From positions 29,713-93,712 of the forward strand of contig JAUWBI010000003.1 in NCBI GenBank assembly GCA_030601745.1: DNA of 64,000 nucleotides. Direction: 5' to 3'. Shown piece after piece: positions 42,061-50,777 of this stretch (position 1 is the first letter of the stretch; every line of letters begins with the position of its first letter). A model generated the notes under the pieces. It was not told where the DNA came from. It worked only from the letters and a program-made list of their open reading frames with translations, and searched no databases. This stretch comes from Phycisphaerae bacterium. Its GTDB lineage: Bacteria; Planctomycetota; Phycisphaerae; Sedimentisphaerales; Anaerobacaceae. The position numbers and the translations under genes are program-made.

Positions 42061-44091
42061 CTACTCCTTTTCTGCGGGCATTGACTGTTTGAGCCAGGCA
42101 AGATTGAACACGTAGTATTGTTTGCTGCTTATCAGGTGGATGAGCCCGTCAGGTGTCTGGGTGGCGGTGAGATAGCCCCTGGGTTCAGCGTGGGTTTCGT
42201 CCATAACAAACCAGCCGGTATTGCCACCCCCGTCAAGTTTTCTGGCGGGGCCGCCGGCGGTGATTAGCTTTTTCACTGTCCAGGTTTTTCCCTCATCGAA
42301 GGACAGAGCGGCGAACATGCCGAACACTGTGCGCTGTTTATCAGCGGCATCACGAATTGTCATTCCTTTCTTTCTATCGGTGAAGCTGATGAACAGAATT
42401 GGGCCTTGATGCAATCTTCGCAGGATCAGTCGTTGTCCGCCGCCGATGGTAGGGAATTCACTGGCTGAATAGGTCCAAGTTTTTCCCATATCCTTCGAGA
42501 TGCTCATCGGCATTCGGCCATCGATGTTATTTCCGCGTCCAAAGGCCATTAAACTTCCGTCTTTGAGCTGGATCACGCCGGCGTGGATGCCGGCGATCCA
42601 GGCACCTGTTGCACCCTCTTCAAACTTGGGGGCCGGCTGCCCTTCCCCGGGGTCGGTCCAGGTCTTTCCATTATTACGGCTGATGTGTATAGCGGTGCCG
42701 CCACTACCTCCTGGTCCGGCGTCACAAGGTAAGATGATGAAACCTTCGCGAGTTTGGAAAACTGATTCGACGGGCTGGTGACGACGGCCGTGTTCCGGGG
42801 CAATGAGCCGAGCTTCTGACCAGGTGGCACCGCAATCTTCAGAAGTGCGCATTACCAGAGCAAGATTGCCCCAAGTGCCTACAGCCGAAAGGCCATTGAA
42901 GTGGTAGATAGTCCTTCGGCCGTCATACCAAAAAGCCGGGGCGTGGTCATTGCGGTCGGTTGCGTTCCAAAAGACAGAAGGCGGCCCCCACTGCTGCGAA
43001 CCGTATCGCAGACGACTGGCAAGAATCGTTAATTCGCGCCCGCGCTCCGTACGGCAGGAATACCAAATGGCTATGAGGTCGCCATTAGGACAGTCCACCA
43101 GGGCAGGGTCATGGTTGTGCCTGGAGTACATCGGCCCATCGGAGCCAGGCGGAATCTTGACGTACTCAATCGGGCCTTTGAAATACGGCTTTTTCGGGTC
43201 CGGGCCTTTGGCTAAGTCAATAGGAATCTGCTGCTTGACGTTTCGCTGATTCAGCAGCGGCGCAGGAACGGGAATGGGCTTTGTTTTGGGCAGCTCACCA
43301 AGAACAATGCGGAAGCCTATCACCCAGCTCTTGTCCTGCGGAAGTGTGCCCAGCCGGTTCGCTGAACGCAGGAACGAGAGCTTTGTGCTGTGGCTGCCGC
43401 CACGAGTAACCTTGAAATCACCGCCGGCCCGCCCTACCGGGTCAGTCTGCTGGCCTTGTTCATACGGGCCGTACCAGTCATAGCACCATTCCTCTACATT
43501 GCCGTGCATATCGAACAGGCCCCAGGGGTTCACAGGTGTGGTAGCGACCTTTAGTGACACTGGTTTTGGCTGCCAGGTTTGTGTTTGGTTTTTGTGGTAG
43601 GCATCAGGCAGGTCGTCGCCGGTATAATAGGCGGTAGTGGTCCCGGCCCTGCAAGCGTATTCCCACTCGGCCTCGGTCGGCAGGCGGTAGGGCTTGCCTT
43701 CTTTTTTGGATAGCCACTTGCAGAACTTCACCGCCTCGTGCCAGTTCACAAAAACGACCGCTTCATCATCTTCCTTCGACATCCCGCACTTACCGCGGAG
43801 CTTGCGGTGCTCTGGCTCGAACTGCTCATACTGTCTATTGGTTACCTCAGTTACGGCTATGTAAAATGGTTTGCTGATGTTGACCTTGTGCACAGGCCGC
43901 TCGTCCCAATCGCCGCCCTTTTCCTGTCCCATCATAAAGGAGCCCGGCTCAATACGAACAAACTTTATGCCGATGGAATTAACGAATGTATCGGGCATTT
44001 GCGCAGAAGGTAACTTTGCTGCGGCCTTTGACCGGCTCAGCACCATCGCCAGGCACATTACAGGTATTGTCAGCCATTTTCTTTTCAACAT
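42061..44091 (-). CDS. Secreted formylglycine-enzyme-like domain fused to a sialidase-like propeller
   Basis: 676 residues from the ATG at 44091 (GAGAGGAG 5 nt upstream). Signal peptide MLKRKWLTIPVMCLAMVLS. Residues about 38-270 are an FGE-sulfatase/SUMF1 domain: FVRIEPGSFMMGQEKGGDWD, RLPTEAEWEYACRAGT, GLFDMHGNVEEWCYDWYG, and GFRIVL. The Cys pair of true formylglycine-generating enzymes is not evident, so this may be a binding-type domain. Residues about 310-660 are a sialidase-like propeller with four Asp-boxes (SEDCGATW, SRNNGKTW, SKDMGKTW, SFDEGKTW). Likely acts outside the cytoplasm on glycans. Confidence 0.85.
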   Translation of the reverse strand: MLKRKWLTIPVMCLAMVLSRSKAAAKLPSAQMPDTFVNSIGIKFVRIEPGSFMMGQEKGGDWDERPVHKVNISKPFYIAVTEVTNRQYEQFEPEHRKLRGKCGMSKEDDEAVVFVNWHEAVKFCKWLSKKEGKPYRLPTEAEWEYACRAGTTTAYYTGDDLPDAYHKNQTQTWQPKPVSLKVATTPVNPWGLFDMHGNVEEWCYDWYGPYEQGQQTDPVGRAGGDFKVTRGGSHSTKLSFLRSANRLGTLPQDKSWVIGFRIVLGELPKTKPIPVPAPLLNQRNVKQQIPIDLAKGPDPKKPYFKGPIEYVKIPPGSDGPMYSRHNHDPALVDCPNGDLIAIWYSCRTERGRELTILASRLRYGSQQWGPPSVFWNATDRNDHAPAFWYDGRRTIYHFNGLSAVGTWGNLALVMRTSEDCGATWSEARLIAPEHGRRHQPVESVFQTREGFIILPCDAGPGGSGGTAIHISRNNGKTWTDPGEGQPAPKFEEGATGAWIAGIHAGVIQLKDGSLMAFGRGNNIDGRMPMSISKDMGKTWTYSASEFPTIGGGQRLILRRLHQGPILFISFTDRKKGMTIRDAADKQRTVFGMFAALSFDEGKTWTVKKLITAGGPARKLDGGGNTGWFVMDETHAEPRGYLTATQTPDGLIHLISSKQYYVFNLAWLKQSMPAEKE

Positions 44092-44102
44092 AACATCTCC
44101 TC

Positions 44103-44369
44103 TCAAGTGATTTGGTTACTGTAATTTTCGATAAACTGGCGGACTTCCGGCCTGATATAGAGCTTCTCAATGTCCACCACTTGCGGCACCGCCCTGGCAC
44201 AAAGCGCCGCCACTTCAGCCGATGGAGCCTGCGTATCCACAAAGAAAATCGGCTCGCCTTTTACGGTACACAGGCCCCCACCGCTTCCACCAAGCGGCTC
44301 ATTGCGAATTATAACGCTGTTTGCTTCCAGCAGTGCTATAAGTTCTTCTAAAATCCTCTGCTCATTCAT
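44103..44369 (-). CDS. Small conserved-looking protein, function unknown
   Basis: 88 residues, opening MNEQRILEELIALLEANSVI, then RNEPLGGSGGGLCTVKGEPI and FFVDTQAPSAEVAALCARAV. A Gly-rich loop between two strands is the main visible feature; no membrane segment. It ends about 12 bp before the FGE-sialidase gene on the same strand and probably leads that operon. No family is recognised. Confidence 0.65.
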   Translation of the reverse strand: MNEQRILEELIALLEANSVIIRNEPLGGSGGGLCTVKGEPIFFVDTQAPSAEVAALCARAVPQVVDIEKLYIRPEVRQFIENYSNQIT

Positions 44370-44400
44370 TTATCGTATTGCGTATTGCGTATAGCGCGGT

Positions 44401-44580
44401 TCAAGAAAAAGCACGTTAAAAGTCGATATAGATACTTGTAAGCCAAGAGTTTCCAGTATTGTAGACGGGATTTACAGGATAAAACAAAAGCAAAACAATG
44501 AAAAATCCTGTTAATCCTGTCCGTAGATAATTTTATAGCAGGAGCAGGCAGTTGACAAGTATTATCGAAAAACGCCTTTG
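44401..44580 (+). pseudogene. Decayed copy of the kinase gene 5' end and upstream region
   Basis: 44401-44450 matches 45862-45913 (TCAAGAAAAA...AAAAGTCGATATAGATA), and 44528-44580 matches 45914-45966 (AATTTTATAGCAGG...CAGTTGACAAGTATTATCGA). The second block includes the TTG start and first codons of the histidine kinase (TSIIEKRL), after which the frame diverges and soon stops. A fragment of another dispersed repeat splits the two blocks. The HEAT-repeat gene lies between this copy and the intact one. Confidence 0.75.
44462..44522. repeat. GGATTTACAGGAT...ATCCTGTTAATCC hairpin repeat
   Basis: GGGATTTACAGGAT (44468-44481) and ATCCTGTTAATCCTGTCC (44505-44522) form an imperfect inverted repeat inside the kinase 5' relic; the intact copy lacks it. 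It is a version of the common ACAGGATTAACAGGATT repeat, inserted after the duplication. Confidence 0.7.
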
Positions 44581-44613
44581 CCTGCCTATAGAACGCCAAA
44601 AGCACCGAAAGCC

Positions 44614-45669
44614 TTAGTACAGCGGTTCTTTGTCTTCCTTGAAATGTACTTCCGCAAATTGCTGAGCCACCGTGATACGCCGATGTTTCTCTTTATCCGT
44701 AGCTTTTTTTTGCAGTTTGCTCAGCAACTCCAGAAGCCGCCGCTTGCCACCAAGAACATGGTTAAGAACATCTAGGGATTTTTTGCGAAGAATCCTGTTA
44801 TCCGAGGTCTCAATGTTTTCTATCATGGCGGGGACAGTGGGTCGGCCAATTTTGACTAAAGCCGTCCAGACCGGCACATCATAACGGCTTATATCATAAC
44901 GGCTTATACGAGATATAATTTTTGCCCCCGGCTCGTCTGCCAAAGCCCGTGATAAGATAGGCACTGCCTCACTTGCTCGAAATTCGCCAAGCAAATATGC
45001 TGCGGCTGAGCGAGTCTCGTCGCTGTACTTCATATCATTAGCCGGGTCAACCAAAGGAATCAGTTTGTCTACAATATCCCGGCGATCCTGCAATATAGAA
45101 TCCACCGCTTGGTCCCGCGTTCGAGAATCTTCTGAAAGCAGCCGTTCACTTTGAGGTTTAAAAAGGTCTTGCATATACGAAGGAACATTCTCTTCAGATC
45201 GGGCTGCCTGAAAATTCTCATTGGCTAACTCCTGATAAGCTTTGCCAATATCCCAAAAAATGTTCGCACGAGCAGCACCGATTTTCTCATTCTGAGGAGT
45301 AGTTTCCGACATTTGTGTCAGCACATCTAGGCACTCTTGGTATTCTCCGATAGCTTCCAAGTGCTGACCGTTTTTACGGTATTCTTGTGCTACACTTTTG
45401 TGCTTTTCAAATTCTTGGTCTTTTTCCTTCAGGTCTTCAAGAACTTTTTTTAGATCGGGGTGCTCATCTATAAAACGTTCCATGTCTTTCATTGCTTGCT
45501 TGAATTCGCCTTCATCGCCACGTTTTGGGGCATCATGAACTCGGCGATTTAATTCAGCTACGTCTGCTAAAACTTTATTACATGATGAACCATTGTCCAA
45601 CCCCTTCACGTCGATAACAGACATAATAATCATGATTATTATGGACGAAACACATAGCGTTTTCCTCAT
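44614..45669 (-). CDS. Secreted HEAT-repeat protein
   Basis: 351 residues from the ATG at 45669 (GGAGGATATAACC upstream; a TTG at 45684 is less likely). Signal peptide MRKTLCVSSIIIMIIMSVIDV. Residues about 30-180 are charged helices with a TPR-like pair (YRKNGQHLEAIGEYQECLDVL). Residues about 175-310 contain HEAT-type helices (SAAAYLLGEFRASEAVPILSRAL; VWTALVKIGRPTVPAMIENI; KSLDVLNHVLGG), with a short ISRYDISRYD duplication. It lies, in opposite orientation, between a relic and the intact copy of the kinase 5' end. Confidence 0.78.
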   Translation of the reverse strand: MRKTLCVSSIIIMIIMSVIDVKGLDNGSSCNKVLADVAELNRRVHDAPKRGDEGEFKQAMKDMERFIDEHPDLKKVLEDLKEKDQEFEKHKSVAQEYRKNGQHLEAIGEYQECLDVLTQMSETTPQNEKIGAARANIFWDIGKAYQELANENFQAARSEENVPSYMQDLFKPQSERLLSEDSRTRDQAVDSILQDRRDIVDKLIPLVDPANDMKYSDETRSAAAYLLGEFRASEAVPILSRALADEPGAKIISRISRYDISRYDVPVWTALVKIGRPTVPAMIENIETSDNRILRKKSLDVLNHVLGGKRRLLELLSKLQKKATDKEKHRRITVAQQFAEVHFKEDKEPLY

Positions 45670-45937
45670 GGTTATATCCTCCAAAAAACTTTAATGATAT
45701 TAACAGTGTCTACTTTTTACCTGTGAAACACTAAGCATAATACGAACTCATATTATTAATGTGGCTATGACAAATACCAATCCACTGATAAATATCCCTT
45801 TTTTCATTAAATTCCCATCTCGTCCAACTATTAGTGCCAATCTGCACATCTTTTCCATTGCTCAAGAAAAAACACACTAAAAGTCGATATAGATAGTATT
45901 AAGACTCAAGACCAAATTTTATAGCAGGGACAGACAG

Positions 45938-46714
45938 TTGACAAGTATTATCGAAAAGCGCCTTTCTTTGCACAAACTTCTGGCGAATCAGCAAGAGGCA
46001 AATAATGCCTTACAATCCCGGATTACACAGCTCCAGGCCCTTGCCAATATCGGCACGGCCACCCATATGATAGCGCACGAAATCAATAATTTGCTTACAC
46101 CTCTGGCCAGTTACGCTGCTCTTGCCTTAAACAACCCGGACGACAAGCTGCTGATTGAAAAAGCCCTTCACAAGGCGGTGCGAAATTGTAACCGCGCCTC
46201 GAAAATTATGGAAAGTATGCTCGCGATGGCAAATGGCCGGACGCAGGAAAAGAAGAACACTCTGCTAATTAGTCTGGTTGAAGAGATTTTTACCTGTCTT
46301 TGCCGGGATTTTGCAAAGGACGGGATAACCGTAGAAATCCGGATTCCCGAGGATTTGACAGTCTGGGCTGTGCCCGTTCAAATTCAACAGGTTCTAATGA
46401 ATTTGATTCTTAACGCCCGTGATGCAATGCTGCCGCGTGGCGGTACTTTAACCATCAAAGCTGCAGAGGGGCCTGATGCAGTTGTGATAGAAGTCACCGA
46501 CACCGGCTATGGAATTGAAGCCGCCGATTTAGAAAATATCTTCGAATCGTTTTTCACCACGAAAACGGATAAAAATTCGACATCTCAATATTCAGGCTCC
46601 GGACTTGGTCTTGCCTTTTGTAAAAAAATAATAGACGCACACGATGGCAGCATTTCAGTCGAATCCAGACCCGCCAGGGGGACCACGTTCAAAATAACGC
46701 TACCCAAATCCTAA
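45938..46714 (+). CDS. Soluble sensor histidine kinase
   Basis: 258 residues with a TTG start; AGGG lies 8 nt upstream. A short N-terminal coiled coil (LLANQQEANNALQSRITQLQ), the dimerisation/phosphoacceptor helix with His47 (HMIAHEINNLLTPL), then the ATPase domain: N-box VLMNLILNARDAM, G1 DTGYGI, F-box ESFFTTK, G2 GSGLGLAF. There is no membrane or sensor domain, so the signal must come through protein contact. A plausible partner is the single-domain response regulator at 41028-41510. The 5' region is present twice in the window. Confidence 0.92.
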   Translation: MTSIIEKRLSLHKLLANQQEANNALQSRITQLQALANIGTATHMIAHEINNLLTPLASYAALALNNPDDKLLIEKALHKAVRNCNRASKIMESMLAMANGRTQEKKNTLLISLVEEIFTCLCRDFAKDGITVEIRIPEDLTVWAVPVQIQQVLMNLILNARDAMLPRGGTLTIKAAEGPDAVVIEVTDTGYGIEAADLENIFESFFTTKTDKNSTSQYSGSGLGLAFCKKIIDAHDGSISVESRPARGTTFKITLPKS

Positions 46715-46929
46715 GTCAAATGCAATAATATTTGTACGATCATTTGAAATTGAGATTGCCACGTTCGGCTGCGCCTCGCTCGCAATGACGTCCTATGCAT
46801 CCACATGTCATTGCGAGGAGCCCCGCACCAATTAGGCGTGAGCCTAAGCTCAATTGGTGCGGGGCGACGAAGCAATCTCGTAACTGTGCAAGAACGAGTG
46901 TAAGCGAGTTAATCAGGTAATAGCTGATA
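46715..46929. repeat. GTCATTGCGAG repeat cluster with inserted CCCCGCACC palindrome
   Basis: Two opposed GTCATTGCGAG-type units. In the second, GTCATTGCGAGGAG and CGACGAAGCAATCTCG are separated by the long palindrome GCCCCGCACCAATT (46820-46833) / AATTGGTGCGGGGC (46852-46865), with inner AGGCgtgaGCCT. The palindrome is related to the one at 7217-7258. Confidence 0.75.
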
Positions 46930-48195
46930 GTGGCTCAGGTTTACCAAAATATTGGGCATATCGTTGTGATGTTGCTGCTGCTCGTCGGTTCTGCTTTTTT
47001 TTCAGGAGCCGAAACCGCCTTTTTTAATCTCTCGCGCAGGCAAACCAACTTACTGCAAAAATCCAAACATAAACTGCAAAACCTGGCGGGGAAACTGCTG
47101 AACAAGCCAGGGCAATTGCTCAGTTGTCTCTTGTTTGGAAATATGACAGTTAACGTTCTCTTTTATGCTGTCGCCAGCGTTCTTACGGTGAGAGTCAGAC
47201 AGCAGATTGGCCTGACCGCCGCGGCAATTACCGCGTGCATTACCTTTGCTGTGCTGGTGCTCTTCGGCGAAATACTGCCCAAATTGCTGGCCTATGCAAA
47301 TTCGAAATCCGTCAGTGTCACCGCCGCTGTGCCGCTGTTTTTATGTCTGCAGGTTTTTACACCTATTGTGTTTGTCTTCCGGTTTTTAATAGTAGAGCCG
47401 GTCCTCCGTCTGGTTTTGGGACCGCCGCAACCTGCTAAACCAATAACCACGGACGAATTCAAATCGCTGATTGAACAAGTACGAAAACGCGGACTAATCA
47501 CCGCCGACGAAAATAAGCTCCTGACCGAGATTATCGAGCTTGGCTTTCTCAAGGTCCGCCACGTTATGCGACCACGGGTGGATATGATTGCCTGTGCCGT
47601 TACGGACTCTCCGCAAACAGCCCGCGAGAAGATGGAAAAACATCACCTGACAAAGCTGCCTGTTTATGTGCGAACAATAGATAATATAGTCGGCCTGGTC
47701 CACCTGCGGCAGTTGCTGCTTGAACCCACGATGTCACTGGATAAGATTGTTCAGCAAGTCCATTTTGTCCCGGAACAAAAGACAGCGGAATCTCTGCTGG
47801 AATTTTTCCGCAAGACTGGTACCGACATGGCCATAGTCGTGGATGAATATGGCGGCATTGCGGGTTCGGTCCGTTTGGAGGATATTGCCGAAGAGTTGCT
47901 GGGGCCCATTGAAATTACAGGCGGAATCGAACCTATCGAACAGATAGGCCCGATGGAATATCGGCTGGCAGGCAATCTGGCCATTCACGACTGGGCTGAG
48001 GCGTTCAGCATCGACCCTGCAGAGACCCGACTATCCACGGTCGGCGGCCTGGTAACCGCCCTTCTCGGCAAAATACCCAAAAGCGGCGATACCGCATATT
48101 TGAAAAATTTAAAATTCACCGTCGAACGCGTGCAAAAGCACAGAATCGAAACCCTGATACTAACTCTTGAGCCGATTTCGACTAATGAGCAATAG
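46930..48195 (+). CDS. CNNM/CorC-type membrane protein (hemolysin-like), full length
   Basis: 421 residues, GTG start. DUF21 transmembrane domain (about 5-190, with GSAFFSGAETAFFNLSRRQ and FGEILPKLLAYANSKSV), a pair of CBS domains (about 205-320, VMRPRVDMIACAVTDSPQ, VYVRTIDNIVGLVHLRQLL), then a C-terminal CorC/HlyC domain (about 335-415, MEYRLAGNLAIHDWAEAF, TVGGLVTALLGKIPKSGD). Members are linked to magnesium/cobalt efflux. The next gene is a second, shorter paralogue. Confidence 0.92.
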   Translation: MAQVYQNIGHIVVMLLLLVGSAFFSGAETAFFNLSRRQTNLLQKSKHKLQNLAGKLLNKPGQLLSCLLFGNMTVNVLFYAVASVLTVRVRQQIGLTAAAITACITFAVLVLFGEILPKLLAYANSKSVSVTAAVPLFLCLQVFTPIVFVFRFLIVEPVLRLVLGPPQPAKPITTDEFKSLIEQVRKRGLITADENKLLTEIIELGFLKVRHVMRPRVDMIACAVTDSPQTAREKMEKHHLTKLPVYVRTIDNIVGLVHLRQLLLEPTMSLDKIVQQVHFVPEQKTAESLLEFFRKTGTDMAIVVDEYGGIAGSVRLEDIAEELLGPIEITGGIEPIEQIGPMEYRLAGNLAIHDWAEAFSIDPAETRLSTVGGLVTALLGKIPKSGDTAYLKNLKFTVERVQKHRIETLILTLEPISTNEQ

Positions 48196-49195
48196 AATAG
48201 CTTTAATACTTGTAGCTGTGTTTACCGTTATTCTCTCCGGTCTCTTCGCCGGTGCTGAAACGGGGATATACCAGCTCAGCCGCCTGCGCTTACGACTCGG
48301 TATTGAAAAGAAGCGATTGTCATTTGTCATCCTCGGCAAGTGTTTACGTGACAGCCCCGCCCTGCTTCTCTCAATGTTATTAGGTAACAATCTCACACAC
48401 TATTTTGTTACGAGTATTGTAACTTATCTTTTGTTGAGCAAGGTCAAGGCCGCACACACTGCCGAGCTGTTTGCAACATTGATAACCGTGCCGATACTGT
48501 TTGTATTCGCCGAGCTGATACCGAAAAACATCTTCTTTTATCGTGCCGATTATCTAATGTCCTTTTTTGCACCTGTTTTATTCGCATTTCACAAAGTTTT
48601 TAGCTGGTGCGGAGCAGTACCCCTGCTTAAATTTATGTCCGGCATTTTCGGGCGGTTAACAGGAGCGCCTGTCCCCTCCAGGACGGCGATAACCGCTGTG
48701 CAGAGACATCATATCAGAGCAATTTTCACAGACATTCGAGAAGAAGGAATCTTGAGCCCCGTGCAGACCGATATTATAAACCGCCTGGTTAGCATCTCAA
48801 ACATTACGATAGGAGCCGTGATGACGCCTATTAATAAAGTTGAAATGGTCGATGCAAACTCAGATAATTCGGCTTTATTGAACAAATTGAAGGAGTGTGC
48901 CTTTACACGTCTGCCGGTTGTAGACGGGGGGGCTGGAAATATCGTCGGCTTTATAAATATTTACGATTGCTTAGGCTCAACAGAACGGTTTGACAATCTA
49001 CATAATTTTATAAAGCCAATCCGAAAGCTTCACGCAGATACTACTGTTATCGACGCGATGAATATTATGCAGCGTGAAAACCAAAAAATCGTTTTGGTTA
49101 CGAGAGTCGGTCATGCCGGCCGGGAAAGGCCTATCGGCATTGTAACGATGAAGGATTTGGTCGAGGAGCTTCTCGGCGAGTTGGCTGAATGGTAA
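48185..49195 (+). CDS. CNNM-type membrane protein lacking the CorC domain
   Basis: 336 residues from the ATG at 48185, overlapping the upstream paralogue by 11 bp. DUF21 domain (about 1-180: VILSGLFAGAETGIYQLSRLRL, FAELIPKNIFFYRADYL) and a CBS pair (about 200-330: VMTPINKVEMVDANSDN, RLPVVDGGAGNIVGFINIYD, ERPIGIVTMKDLVEELLGEL). It ends directly after the CBS pair, so the usual C-terminal domain is absent rather than frameshifted. Overlap suggests coupled translation and possibly a heteromer. Confidence 0.9.
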   Translation: MSNRIALILVAVFTVILSGLFAGAETGIYQLSRLRLRLGIEKKRLSFVILGKCLRDSPALLLSMLLGNNLTHYFVTSIVTYLLLSKVKAAHTAELFATLITVPILFVFAELIPKNIFFYRADYLMSFFAPVLFAFHKVFSWCGAVPLLKFMSGIFGRLTGAPVPSRTAITAVQRHHIRAIFTDIREEGILSPVQTDIINRLVSISNITIGAVMTPINKVEMVDANSDNSALLNKLKECAFTRLPVVDGGAGNIVGFINIYDCLGSTERFDNLHNFIKPIRKLHADTTVIDAMNIMQRENQKIVLVTRVGHAGRERPIGIVTMKDLVEELLGELAEW

Positions 49196-49226
49196 GGTAA
49201 CGCAGGAAATCAGGGTATCAGGTTAG

Positions 49227-50777
49227 ATGTCACCGAAAATCATTAATACCGCCGTTATTTTAATACTTGCGGTCCTTTCACTTGCAATCCTGGCCAATAG
49301 TATGACCAAGCCTCTGGGCCGTGATGAACAAATGTACTGCGCCGCCGGCTCTCTGCTGGCACAGGGCAAGATGATTTACAGGGATTTTTCATACCCGGCC
49401 CAAATGCCCTACCACCCATTGCTCTATGCAGCCCTGTTCAAAATGCTGAACACAACGCACTATCTGCTTGTGGGTAGAATACTTTCGGTTGTATGCGATA
49501 TCCTCATAGCCGTTTGCATTGTTGGCATATATCGGCACATCTTTAAGTCTTTTGCAGTTTCCGGAATGCTTTTGGGCCTGGCAGGTGCCATCCTGTATGT
49601 ATTTAATCCCCTCGTCGATTATGCCAACGGCTATGCCTGGAACCACGATGTTGTGATTCTTTTCGTCGTGCTGTCTTTCTGGTTGTTCGTATCCACCGAC
49701 TTTAAGCGCAAGTCAAAATATTGGCGAATCGCCGTCATTGGCGCCCTGCTTACATTAGCAACCTGTATGCGTATAACCACGGCGCTCGTGCAGCTGCTGT
49801 TTTTCGTGGTGTTGCTGACCCAACCGGCCGAGTCGATAAAGCAAAGACTCAAAACCGCCCTGCCGTTTTTGATTGCTGCTGCTGTTGTATTGATTTGGCC
49901 TGTTTGGGTGATAGCTCTGGCGCCGCGAGCATTTTTTCTAAACGTGCTGCGGATACCTGTGCTGTACGGCGAATGGCTGCACCAAATAGGTATGGTTTAT
50001 AACAAATTTGGTTTAATATTCGTCTCTCTAATGATGCCTGGCTACATTGTACTTATTGTGCTAACGATTTACCTTTGCGTTGTGATTGTGTGTCTTCGCC
50101 AGAGATTAAAAATATCGAACGCCAAAAATCTATTACTCGCCGCCCTGCTGCCGTTGACATTTTTTATAATCGCTTTAATCCCGCCGACGATGTGGAGACA
50201 ATACCTTGCGATGCCGGTCCCTTTCCTGGTAATGAGTTTAGCTTATCCTCTGCTGTATTTACGAAAACTTGGTGACAAGAGCAGCAATAAGCATTTCAAA
50301 GTAGCTTCTGCTTTTGTAGTTGTTTGTGTATTTGTAGCAGTTGTCTCGTACCCTGTTGTGTTGTACAGAACTGTAATAGTTCTTGTGCCGGAAAGCTGGG
50401 AGCCGATGCGTCTGCACAGGATTTCGGAAGATATAGCCGAAAGAACTAAAGAACCAAAGCTGATACTTACCCTGGCCCCCCTTTTCGCTCTTGAAGGCGG
50501 CTGCGATATTTATCCTGAACTTTCTGCCGGCTCGATAGTTTACAGAATTGCCGATTCACTGACCCCCTCCGACCGTGCTGTTACACATACCGTAGGCCCA
50601 GAAACACTTGGAGCGCTGCTTGAAAAATCCCCGCCTTCAGCGGTGATACTCGGCGTAGAGCCGAAGTATTTCTCTTTTCTCGAAGAGCCGCTCTTTGAAT
50701 TAGCCGTTGGGCCTGACAGGGAAAACTGGGAAACAAAAACCTACGACACCGGCCCTGTAGTGTACTTCAGACGTTAA
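49227..50777 (+). CDS. Polytopic glycosyltransferase-like membrane protein (GT39/PMT-like)
   Basis: 516 residues with about eleven hydrophobic segments. After the first helix comes an acidic loop (KPLGRDEQMYCAAGSLLAQGKM IYRDF region), where GT-C glycosyltransferases place their catalytic Asp. YVFNPLVDYANGYAWNHDVV and ATCMRITTALVQL fit the ArnT/PMT-like group. The C-terminal ~120 residues are soluble. It would transfer a sugar from a lipid carrier on the outer face of the membrane; substrate unknown. Confidence 0.72.
   Translation: MSPKIINTAVILILAVLSLAILANSMTKPLGRDEQMYCAAGSLLAQGKMIYRDFSYPAQMPYHPLLYAALFKMLNTTHYLLVGRILSVVCDILIAVCIVGIYRHIFKSFAVSGMLLGLAGAILYVFNPLVDYANGYAWNHDVVILFVVLSFWLFVSTDFKRKSKYWRIAVIGALLTLATCMRITTALVQLLFFVVLLTQPAESIKQRLKTALPFLIAAAVVLIWPVWVIALAPRAFFLNVLRIPVLYGEWLHQIGMVYNKFGLIFVSLMMPGYIVLIVLTIYLCVVIVCLRQRLKISNAKNLLLAALLPLTFFIIALIPPTMWRQYLAMPVPFLVMSLAYPLLYLRKLGDKSSNKHFKVASAFVVVCVFVAVVSYPVVLYRTVIVLVPESWEPMRLHRISEDIAERTKEPKLILTLAPLFALEGGCDIYPELSAGSIVYRIADSLTPSDRAVTHTVGPETLGALLEKSPPSAVILGVEPKYFSFLEEPLFELAVGPDRENWETKTYDTGPVVYFRR

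Noticed and set aside
45767..45880. 37-codon frame upstream of the kinase
   Set aside because: No ribosome-binding site, unremarkable composition, and its end lies in the duplicated kinase upstream block.
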